Below, one piece after another: positions 1 through 7,625 of a DNA stretch of 10,382 bases (position 1 is the stretch's first letter; the number at the start of each line of letters is the position of its first letter). Below the pieces are notes generated by a model. The model saw only the letters and a list, made by a program, of their open reading frames with translations. It did not search any database and was not told where the DNA came from. The DNA is from Euperipatoides rowelli (lineage: Eukaryota; Onychophora; Udeonychophora; Euonychophora; Peripatopsidae). The position numbers and the translations under genes were made by a program. Location of the stretch: assembly GCA_003024985.2 (NCBI GenBank), contig PXIH01S0017164.1; one strand, written 5' to 3'.

Positions 1-2907
1 AAAAAAATTACAATAAATAAAAAAATTATGGGCAAAAATGTAAGCTGGGAGTATAATATATTATCATACGAACGTAATCTTACTACATATTTATTTACAA
101 CAACCAAAATGTTTTTTTTTTTTTTGTAAAAGCAAATCATTTCATGATCAGATTTTTAGCCATAGAATTTCTCCACACCTAATTCCAAAATCAAAGGGTA
201 AAAAGAATAAGGTAGTATGGAAACAAAAATTTATTCATAGGTGGCATTCAAGTACGTTTATTTTTTAAATAATTTGATATGGACTTGAACTGGCTCATTA
301 GGCTATATATCAGTGCCCTAAAAATGTATATACGGTACTTATCTCTGCCCAGGTGGTGGTGCAAGGGAAGTTATTGTGTATGTAAAAATTATCACTCTTG
401 AAAAAAATAGATTCTTAAACATTTATCTTTTATTTTTAATTAAAAAAAAAAATCAAGATGATTTTTGAAATGTTTATTTCTAATTTTGACAAAACACTAT
501 AGCTTATCATAAGATAATAATATCATAGTATAAAATTTTTTTAAAAAAATATGTTAATTTTAATTTTCTAAACTAAGGTTTAATAGAAATTAAGCACTTT
601 GTCTTTTGGCAATTTTCTAAAATAAATAAATAGCTTTACCCTAGACCTACAATTTTTGCACCTTCTAACATATTGCTTTGCATTGGAGAGGATACATGCC
701 CTGCACATTATATCCATCAATCTCCTGTTAATGGTCAATTATATAAACAAATTTTTATTTGTAAGAATTTGATCACTTCACTTTTTGAAGATTATGAATA
801 GTCTTGTACTGTATTAGGAACAGAGGTGCAAATATAGACTTTGGTTGGCTCTAGATATTTAAATGTCAAGGGTGCATATTTTGGGATACATTAATATATA
901 AATATGTAATTGATAAAATAAAAAAAAGATGTAGTGGTAAACAACAAAATAAATCATTTTCAAAGCAACCCAAGTTTTTACCGAAGGTGCATCAGATTTT
1001 TTTTTTCCAGTTGAAGATTTGGAGGTGGGAATGGGAAGAATTGGTCTTCTACAAGTTCCAGCAAAATTAATATTTTGTCCAAATTTTTAAATTAGATTAT
1101 AATGAGATCTTAATAAACTGAAAAATTTCATTAAATACTATATTTTTAAAATATAAGTTTTATATATATTTAAAAAAAAAAGTTTTTTAATTTAACAACA
1201 AAAAAAGTCTATTTGATATACTGTAATTAATTAATTATAGGCATTACTCTTAATCTGCTTTCATTTAGTAAAATGTTTCATGAATTCATATAGTTTTACA
1301 ATTTGGAAACATGTCAGGCTCTATACATATGATATTACAATTAAACAGGGCAATCATAAGTCCTGTAACTGAAAGTCTGAAAAATACCTGCTTTATAACA
1401 AATTTAATTTCATTCAAAAATGAAAGATTACTGTGATAAGTAAATGCTTTAAGTAAATTTCTAATGGAGAGGATGGTAGTGTACTAGCCATTGATTCTGT
1501 ATAGTTAGTCTGCAAAAAGATTGATATGTTGCAGTTCTTCTCATTTTATATTTGCATTGAACAAATGCTATGCAGGGTCTAGAAAGATAAGAATGGAGAA
1601 TGATAATGTGCTGACAGCTGTATGAGTGAAAGAAAATATGCGTGCTATAGATTTGATCACTCTCTGTTGCTTAGATCATAAATACTGTATATTAGAACAA
1701 TCGGAATGGAGATTGATAATGTGCTGATGGCTGTATGAATGAAAGAAAAGATCATGTCTGCTATAGATTTGATCCCTCTTGATGCTTAAATCATAAATAT
1801 CTTTGAAAAATAAGAATGGAGATTGATAATGTTCCGACATCTGTAGAATGAAAGAAAAGGTAATGAGTGCTATAGATTTGATCACTTTCTGATGCACAGA
1901 ACAAAAATGGAGATTGATAATGTGCTGACATATTTACAAAAACATATTTAAAATGTAAACTTATTTAACACAGGGGACATTTTCCCCATACAAAAATATG
2001 TAACATCAAATTCTGAGTGCAGAGCCTAATTGAAAAAAAAATGGAAGTCATAAAAGCGTATGTGTTGAATTCTGTGCTTGAGAAAAACTAAATCGGGAGC
2101 ACATAATTATGGTGCTTCCCTATACTAATCAATCTATAATGGATTGATTTGACTCAGATCTTAGTGCTAATTTTCATTTTCCATGAGAGAAAAAATTATT
2201 AGATCAGCATGGCGTTTGCAAACATGTACTTCACTTCAAGATAAAAGCTCTTGGAAGGTTCTATGAAAAGCATGCTAGTGCAAACTTGCACTCATCCCGC
2301 AGAAAGAGATAAGCATGAGGGGGGGGGGGGGCAATAGAGTATCTGTGCTATAGAGTTTTGCAATTTCCTAGCACATATATGGTAATTTATTTGATTGTGT
2401 AACTATGGTGGTAGCAGTCATTCTATCACTACATTATTCTGACATATTTTTTTTTCCTTATTTTTCAAGTGCATGAAGAAAACACTGCTCTCACCAATGA
2501 GATAGTCAAATGCTTGTGGCAGGCAGACTTTGGAGGGGGAAAACTCTTGTAATTTAATTGTGTTTTTCAATCATAAGTCTATGGTACGGTACTTCTAAAA
2601 AATTGCGCTAAACAATAGGAGCATATACAGTATGTACAGTCTAGCACTATAATCCAATCCAAAGTATGATGAAATCTTGTTTCATTCACTGATGTAAAAC
2701 ATAGAGTTTCTATTCCCTCCTCTGAATTCTAAGTGGAAGAAAAATGGCCAACATTGAGGAGGGAAATATCATGCAACTTTTAAATTAGGCTAATACTGAG
2801 TTGAGGCATAAATCTCAATTTACTGTGTATATATACTGTATATACGGTATATAAAATAGTCAGTATGTATAAAACACTATTTGTTAATTTGATTATTAAT
2901 ACATTAC
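1..2907. other. Non-coding A/T-rich region, presumably the PPT1 intron after the 91-nt exon
   Basis: No downstream PPT1 exon was recognised: I looked on the minus strand for the FVMVKF, WFGFY and TEGDH blocks expected next. The region contains a degenerate tandem repeat (1591-1930), small hairpins near 2095-2149, an inverted repeat ttccctcctc/gaggagggaa near 2711-2765, a G12 tract near 2320, and a few short open frames treated separately. It is most simply read as intron, though gene truncation or rearrangement cannot be excluded. Confidence 0.6.
1591..1930. repeat. Degenerate tandem repeat, about 110-bp unit, 3 copies plus a partial fourth
   Basis: Units begin with gaatggaga(a/t)tgataatgt at about 1591, 1704, 1814 and 1905 (last copy aaatggag). 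Each full unit continues through a ctgtatgaatgaaagaaaa-like segment and a tgctatagatttgatc segment followed by tgatgct/aaatcataaata. Spacings are about 113, 110 and 91 bp; the third unit has lost its tail. The sequence diverges between copies, so it is an old minisatellite-type array. A 73-codon minus-strand open frame across it (1897-1676) is a by-product of the repeat, not a gene. Confidence 0.85.
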
Positions 2908-2998
2908 CACTTCATTATTAATATCTGCTAAGAAAATGCTCTTCTGTTTATAAACATCTTCTTCCTGAGGATCTTGCCAATACTGAGCTGGAACAAGC
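2908..2998 (-). CDS. PPT1: PPT1 exon equivalent to human exon 6
   Basis: The minus-strand acceptor is ctgttattttag and the donor is GAAGTG followed by gtaatg. The exon is 91 nt: one base completing an Arg codon, then 30 codons reading [16 protein letters not shown] and continuing to [11 protein letters not shown]. About 20 of the 30 residues equal human PPT1 180-209 as recalled. Human exon 6 (c.537-627) is also 91 nt with the same phases, so the exon structure is conserved. The invariant-looking YW.DP and SIFLADIN blocks are intact. The human glycosylation sequon at Asn197 is replaced by a Gln. The next exon (an INESYK-like start and FVMVKF-like core) was not found between 1 and 2907. Confidence 0.96.
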
Positions 2999-5611
2999 CT
3001 AAAATAACAGTATATAGTTAAGTATATACTGTATATTTATACTGTGAATACTGTATATGTAGTACATACACAATATATAATATACTGTATATACCAGTGT
3101 TGGGTAAGTTTCTAAAAAATGGGACTAGTTACAGTTACTTTAGATTAAAAGGAACTAATTCCTGGATTAGTTCCTTTCTCAAAATATGAATTAGTTACTG
3201 TTAAAGTTCCTTGATAATGTAACTAGTTACTTTTTTACTAATTTGTACTTGTTGATACGTTAAAAAAAAAACAGACCAAAGAATTTCTGAATACAAATGT
3301 TTAAATAAAAAGTGATACTATTACACCCTCGGAAAAAGAGCACCGCATGTACAAAAACATAATTATTGGGAAAAGAAAAAGAAGGTTTGGTTACTGTTTT
3401 TAAAATAGTACAACAAATGTCAATAGATGAAATTTAAAAATTTACATGTTTAGGCATGCAAATTTCATCAATCAACATTTGTTGTAATATTTTTTAAACA
3501 GTAATTAAAAATTCTTCTCATGGTCAGATTCCGTTATCTGCCCACCAACATAATTAACGTTAGGAGTTGCAAGACAACTAAAACATAGTAGCATGTGGAA
3601 TTAGTATTTTCTTTACAGTCCTAACCTTAGCGTGACCCTGGACCCTAGAAAAATCTAGAAGTGAAATAATATAATCTTTTGCCGAGCGCCAATCTAGATA
3701 ATTTCAAATCACTACCATCAGCCAAATTGGTGGGCAGATAACGAAACATGACCCTTCTCTTTACCCAAAAATTATGATTTGGGACATGTGATGCTCTTCT
3801 TCTGAGAGTGCGCTATCTACAATGTGTAACTCATATGCTAGAACTTTAAATTCCACATAAAAATCAAACTAAGATAATATGACTCAAGGTGTCAAGAATC
3901 CCAAAATACCAACCTTGATATAAACTTATGGAAATTAGTTTGAAATTTGCAAATAAATTAGTTCACATTTGATTATAAATAAATTATGTAAAATTCAATT
4001 TTGATTAATCAAATTATTTATAATTTACCAAGTTTAATTTTAAACTTTTTTTTTTTTAAATGTGAATGTAGAAAAAGGTGTAGAAAAAGGTAAATTTCTT
4101 TTCTCATGCCACTGTACTATATCATGAAAAAAAATATTTATGTCCAAATATTCACCCTTGTGCATAATCGAGTGGATTTTCATGCTCCTCTTACAAGCAT
4201 TCATAGGTTTTTTTTTTTACCAAATAATTTCTATTTTTTTTAGTAGGTATGAAAATAAGTTAGTACAGAACGAAAATATATCAATAGGCTATAAATTATA
4301 AGAAAGAGCTTTTTATCTTGGAAATTAATTATTATAGCACATAAAATGTATGATATAGAATTTCACTGTGGCAGACATTAGGCGGCCATTAAGTCCACTT
4401 CTTAAGACGAATTTTTGGTTGTAAATTGTGCATCTGTGACAATATTACTGTGGCAGAAGACACTTCCTTTAATATATTAAGTAGTAGGCTAAAACTGTTA
4501 AATAAAAATATTTCAGTAATAAATAAATTGCCAGCTAATTTGTTGTTGTTGACTTTTATCATAAATTGTTTGTTTAATAATAATAATATTATTTTATTTA
4601 CACTTTTATTTTAATTTGAAATTAGCCTGTGGTTAATTTACTTCTGATGAGCTTTACTCATTTATATCCCCCCCCCCCCTACAGATTTTTTAGTGACCAC
4701 AGGTCGTAATTTCTGTTTTTTACTATGTGCTATTCCTTACCTTTTAAAGGCAAAAAGACTCGAGAGTAGGCTAAACCTATTAAAATTTCAGTTTCTATTA
4801 AAAAGGAACCGTTTAGTTGTTCTGTTTTACCGAAGAAAATAGTGAAACAAACCTATGACGTGTCTATATTGAAAAAGATTATTTGTAAAAAAAGAAATTA
4901 TTTTAAATAATCTCGCTACAGTTTATGATGCTATTTTATGTTTCGATAGTCATTGTCCTCCCTCTGATTTTTACAAACAACATGTTTTCTTGATAATATC
5001 ATTCAGCACACGGTGTGGATTTTAAATGTTCTTTTTTTTTATTTTTTCACAAAATTTCTAATGTATCGGTGCTGTAATCGGTTGGTCCTTTAACTTCTGA
5101 TTCTTTAGTTATCAATTAAATTATTTTATTTTGATCTATGAATCACTGGGTCAGTAGGCTAAGCTATAACTTTATTTATTAGAAGAGTATTTTTTTTTTT
5201 AGCCTTTTGATTTTGTTTGCAACAATCTTTTTGACCTAGAAAAGCAATGTCCATAAATCGTATTCCTGGCAAAAATTGTTATTAGTTACAACCTTCAGTT
5301 CCTTCTATGTTATGCCCCCCCCCCTACCTTTCTATCAAATATATGCTTAGTTACCATGTTGGTCTAAATAAAATAATAATAATAAAAGAGAGCATATCTT
5401 ACCTATGTTGCACAAAGCTAGGAAAAAAAAAATGAGAAAATTCATTCATTAGCTTATTATTAAAAAAATTAATCATTAGAATGTAAGAAATTAGACAAAT
5501 AACTTAATTAAAAATGGTCTTACTCAGTATAAGCTCCATAATTTAGCAGTTTTCGAACATAATCACATATGGTAAGATTATCTCCAGGACACTTTGGAAA
5601 GCCATACACAC
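2908..5611 (-). CDS. PPT1: Palmitoyl-protein thioesterase 1, partial gene: three internal exons, join(5611-5524, 5417-5403, 2998-2908)
   Basis: PPT1 is a soluble alpha/beta-hydrolase of the lysosome lumen that removes palmitate from cysteine thioesters of S-acylated proteins; its loss in humans causes infantile neuronal ceroid lipofuscinosis. Three minus-strand exons splice into 194 nt with no stop, giving 64 full codons. Compared by eye with the human protein as I remember it, these align gap-free to residues 146-209 with about 39 of 64 identities. Diagnostic stretches include CPG..L.ICDYVRK, NYGAYT, LVPAQYW and [14 protein letters not shown]. The cysteine pair corresponding to the human Cys152-Cys160 disulfide keeps its spacing. 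The outer borders match human exon borders c.433/434, c.536/537 and c.627/628. The catalytic residues (human Ser115, Asp233, His289) fall on exons I could not find here. The human sequon at Asn197 is lost, while a new sequon (N-L-T) appears between the two cysteines. Orthology to PPT1 rather than PPT2 is supported by these blocks. Confidence 0.95.
3095..3245. mobile_element. hAT-like DNA transposon terminus (fragment)
   Basis: It begins CAGTGTTGGGTAAGTT, which resembles the CAGTG-type ends of many animal hAT elements. Inside are palindromic words typical of such subterminal regions: a 12-bp perfect stem (3148-3159 with 3166-3177, aaaggaactaat) and the 12-bp palindrome gtaactagttac at 3219-3230. 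I found no opposite end (CCCAACACTG) in the window, so this is a solo end or truncated copy. The right boundary is approximate. Confidence 0.5.
3394..3501. mobile_element. TA-flanked foldback element (MITE-like), 108 bp
   Basis: The arms 3391-3435 and 3460-3504 are inverted copies of each other: 39 of 45 positions pair with no gaps, around a loop of about 24 nt. The arms contain ctgttttt...acaacaaatgt and acatttgttgt...aaacag. TA sits directly outside CTG on the left and CAG on the right, which would fit a TA target duplication as in Tc1/mariner-type MITEs. The palindrome is plain from the sequence; the class is inferred. Confidence 0.65.
3522..3753. mobile_element. Non-autonomous DNA transposon (MITE-like) with 27-bp terminal inverted repeats
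   Basis: The ends 3522-3548 and 3727-3753 are inverted repeats matching at 24 of 27 positions, with a perfect 17-bp core cgttatctgcccaccaa. They begin GGTCA. The flanking octamers cttctcat (3514-3521) and cttctctt (3754-3761) agree at 7 of 8 bases, consistent with an 8-bp target-site duplication. An 8-bp duplication fits hAT, P or Merlin superfamilies; the GG start slightly favours Merlin. The ~178-bp interior has no open frame of note. Confidence 0.65.
5403..5417 (-). CDS. PPT1: PPT1 15-nt microexon
   Basis: On the minus strand the sequence reads ten T, cctag, then CTTTGTGCAACATAG, then gtaaga: a strong acceptor, a 15-nt exon and a strong donor. The first base completes the codon opened by the upstream exon (GA|C = Asp). 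TTT GTG CAA CAT gives F-V-Q-H, and AG joins the G of the next exon to give Arg. The resulting [16 protein letters not shown] fills exactly the residues that human PPT1 has here (AYS-K-VVQE-R-LVQAEYW), including the Gln at human position 177. Without it, the flanking exons join in frame but lack five residues. The 88 + 15 nt equal the single 103-nt human exon 5. A candidate branch-point word CTAAT lies about 31 nt upstream of the acceptor (plus 5448-5452). Confidence 0.9.
   Translation of the reverse strand, partial: LCAT
5418..5432 (-). promoter_or_regulatory. Microexon splice acceptor with T10 pyrimidine tract
   Basis: An uninterrupted run of ten T, then CC, then TAG, sits immediately upstream of the 15-nt exon. 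It is clearly stronger than the acceptors of the two flanking exons, as expected where the exon is too small for ordinary exon definition. The function is inferred from sequence only. Confidence 0.8.
5418..5523 (-). other. Short PPT1 intron, 106 bp, splitting the ancestral-type exon
   Basis: It runs on the minus strand from gtaaga at 5523 to ten T plus cctag at 5418. It interrupts the coding sequence between codon positions 2 and 3 of the residue equivalent to human Lys174, inside what is one exon in human. It is much shorter than the 2.4-kb intron that follows. No repeat or transposon end is visible in it. Confidence 0.88.
5524..5611 (-). CDS. PPT1: PPT1 exon equivalent to the first 88 nt of human exon 5
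   Basis: Read on the minus strand, the acceptor is attgccag before GTGTGTATGGC and the donor is ACTGA followed by gtaaga. The exon is 88 nt: two bases finishing a Gly codon begun upstream, 28 codons, and two bases of the next codon. The product starts [18 protein letters not shown] and ends LLNYGAYT, matching human PPT1 residues 146-173. It carries both cysteines of the conserved disulfide and a potential N-glycosylation site (N-L-T) between them. The start phase is the same as at the human exon 4/5 border (codon 145 split after its first base). The pyrimidine tract of the acceptor is poor and A/T-rich. The preceding exon, which should end with a VGGQHQ-like block, was not found up to 10382. 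Confidence 0.95.
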
Positions 5612-6011
5612 CTGGCAATTTTATATAAAATATTTATCAATTCTAAAAAATTCAGAATTTNAAACAATTTATTGTAACTAATATGTTTAAATATTTAGTA
5701 AGCATTATGACAATAACAGACGGAAAGTTGCAATTCCAAATTTTTGAATTTAGTAATTTTCTCCTATCAATGTTCTTACAGTGTGTATCTACTTCAACCG
5801 GTGTAAAATTTACAGGATGTTATGTTATCCAAGACTAACTTAGGACCCTTTAGCATGGACAATTATTTTATCCCTGGTTGAACCATGTCTCTACTATGGA
5901 CAATGATTTTGCATTCTATGATCAGGTTATTCATATCCCTGCCAGGTTAATTTAGCTTAAAACCATGAGAACACTACTCCATTTCAAACATGGATAAATT
6001 GAGACGGAGAT

Positions 6012-6041
6012 TTATTGTATATTTTAATTATTATACAATAA
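6012..6041. repeat. Small perfect A/T hairpin (10-bp stem)
   Basis: ttattgtata (6012-6021) pairs with tatacaataa (6032-6041) across a 10-nt loop. It is A/T-only apart from one G/C pair, so it may be coincidental in this composition. Confidence 0.4.
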
Positions 6042-6148
6042 AAATTACTTTGATATAAAAAAAAAATCATTTAAGCTAAAGGAATAATGAAGTCTTTATT
6101 TACTTATCTCAATTAATTACTATGCATCAAACATTTTTTTTTGTTTAC

Positions 6149-6163
6149 GCCCGTTACACGGGC
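6149..6163. repeat. GC-rich perfect hairpin GCCCGT-TAC-ACGGGC
   Basis: A six-base-pair G/C-rich stem with a three-base loop stands out in strongly A/T-rich flanks, with T/A runs on both sides. It adjoins a GC-richer patch (about 6225-6265) that shares a 13-mer with 3809-3821, so both are probably part of an old interspersed repeat. It is not followed by a CTRR end on either strand, so a Helitron 3' end is not supported. Confidence 0.5.
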
Positions 6164-6553
6164 ATGAAATATTTTTTTTATATATAAGAGGAAACACCAC
6201 TTAAAGTTTCTAAAAATAGTTCCAGCGCCGAGTGTAGATAGCGCAGGTACTGGCTTCGGAACACGATCATATTCCTATAATTACTATATATTTTAATAAA
6301 CATGATTTTTGTAAAAAATTTAAAAAGTATATGAATAAATGTAGAGGGATCAAGGATTTGCATTCTCAACTTTATCCAAATTTATAAATAGTTAAAACAT
6401 ACAGTATATGCTATGTATAAAAAAGGATTTTGTTGTTGTTTGTACTACCGTAATTATTTTGTTTATTTAAATGTATTATTTCATGAATTCAAACAATTTA
6501 TAATTCAACTACAAAATTTATAATTACAATTGTTGAATTTTGACATACATACA

Positions 6554-6611
6554 CAATTCCTATATATCCAAAAACGTACTTGCATATGCAATTCCTGTAT
6601 ATCCAAAGACG
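6554..6611. repeat. Short tandem duplication, 35-bp period
   Basis: Copies 6554-6576 and 6589-6611 (caattcctatatatccaaaa and so on) match at 21 of 23 bases, and the differences are A/G transitions. No function is apparent. Confidence 0.75.
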
Positions 6612-6782
6612 GACATCCGTGCACATTACATAACGTTTTATTAAAAAAATTTGAGTTTCATATCATTTGAAAGATACAGTAGATAAGTTGCTTTTATATA
6701 AAATTAAACTCATACTAATAAACAGAAACGATCGATTTAATATTTAATCGATTAAAAAATGTTAATCGACTCCCAATCATAA

Positions 6783-6798
6783 TCAGTATATATACTGA
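6783..6798. repeat. 16-bp perfect palindrome tcagtatatatactga
   Basis: A fully self-complementary 16-mer, close to a cluster of atcgatt/ttaatcga words (6730-6770). It may reflect repeat debris or simple A/T palindromy; no function is assigned. Confidence 0.5.
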
Positions 6799-7085
6799 CC
6801 CACAGTTTGAAAAACTCTGATCTATACGATTATGGTACCATATCTATTAATGCCATTTTATAATCTGCATAACATTGAATACAAAACTTAAAAACATAAT
6901 TGATTTGATTTTTGGTAATGCAAACTACCACTACTCTTTCATCCTGAGTGGTTGTAAGCTATGATTTAACTTAACAAATTGCAATGTGCCTTAATAAAGC
7001 AATAAACTTAATTTCGTTTTGATATTTTTTAAAAAGAAAAGTTATATCTCGTGAGGAGTAAAGATCTCACCAAGATCAATTTAAC

Positions 7086-7230
7086 ATGGCTGACATTTTT
7101 GGACTAGGAAAGCGTTCACTGAATTAGGTCCAACCGCCACTCAGCAAGAGACACAGATGATAATGTCCATGCGAAAGATATTGCCGATGACTCAACTATA
7201 TTTCAACCATGGATAAAGTGTCCTTGCTAT
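7086..7230 (+). pseudogene. Coding-like patch with broken reading frame, unidentified
   Basis: ATG at 7086 opens MADIFGLGKRSLN and stops at 7125-7127. One base on, in the next frame, an open stretch begins SNRHSARDTDDNVHAKDIADD and continues through STIFQPWIKC to a stop near 7240. The base composition is markedly less A/T-rich than the surroundings, and the two frames abut. This looks like an old coding fragment with a frame break (a retrocopy, transposon ORF or lost exon). No family is recognised, and chance cannot be excluded. Confidence 0.25.
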
Positions 7231-7625
7231 AGTGACCTTAAATAAAAAAGATAATAGAATGAATCTGTTTGTTATATTTTATCTCCACATCTTTCTTCTT
7301 TAACCCTGCTCTGATCTTCAAATCATTATTAGTGTGTAAAAATGTTAATTTCCCCCCAAGTCATTATTTTAAAAATTCCCAGTCTCGGCCAGGCTATATC
7401 CCCCCCACCTTCTTGGGACTAAAAAATGGAGGGTCTCAGACCTGCTAAATTAAAAAAAACTTTTAAACTCAAGTTAGGTCCAAGTTTAGTGCCCTTATAG
7501 GGATTAGGGGGTGAGGCTCCTAAAATGTAAGCTATTTGATGGTATTGGTATATACTGTCCTAAAATCAAACATTAAGAAGATGTATGGAAATAGGCTACT
7601 GTGCATTTTGATGAGGAATTAAAAA

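Larger units (their letters stand above)
2999..5402 (-). other. PPT1 intron, 2404 bp, with transposon remnants
   Basis: It lies between the microexon donor (gtaaga, 5402 downward) and the acceptor ttttag at 3000-2999. It is A/T-rich and holds a hAT-like terminus, two inverted-repeat elements and two oligo-C tracts (about 4668 and 5315). A 62-codon open frame at 4426-4614 is low-complexity and not credible as a gene. I see no further exon of any gene in this stretch. Confidence 0.85.

Noticed and set aside
1011-1090. Plus-strand exon-like stretch after ttttttttttccag (EDLEVGMGRIGLLQVP... to a stop at 1088-1090)
   Set aside because: Only 25 codons, with no homologue recognised and no partner exon; T-runs before CAG are common here by chance.
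1676-1897. 73-codon minus-strand open frame
   Set aside because: It lies wholly within the degenerate ~110-bp tandem repeat; its residues mirror the repeat, and there is no protein-like domain.
1591-1930. CRISPR array
   Set aside because: Units of about 110 bp are diverged along their whole length with no short identical repeat/unique spacer structure, and the context is an animal gene.
4426-4614. 62-codon plus-strand open frame
   Set aside because: It is low-complexity Asn/Leu/Ile/Phe from A/T-rich DNA inside the PPT1 intron, on the opposite strand, with no recognisable motif.
2998-5524. Direct splicing of the 88-nt exon to the 91-nt exon as the only model
   Set aside because: It is in frame (GA|G gives Glu), but the product lacks five residues present in human PPT1, and a 15-nt sequence with ideal splice sites encodes exactly those residues.
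6141-6170. Helitron 3' end
   Set aside because: The hairpin is present, but no CTRR terminus follows on either strand and no 5' TC end was found.
6178-6369. 63-codon minus-strand open frame
   Set aside because: It overlaps the GC-rich repeat patch and A/T-rich DNA. The protein-like segment RSQYLRYLHSALEL comes from the shared repeat word, so a repeat origin is more likely than a gene.
7300-7320. Second piggyBac-like end (TTAACCCTGCTCTG)
   Set aside because: It shares only TTAACCCT with the candidate at 9817, and there is no partner end or flanking structure; chance is sufficient.
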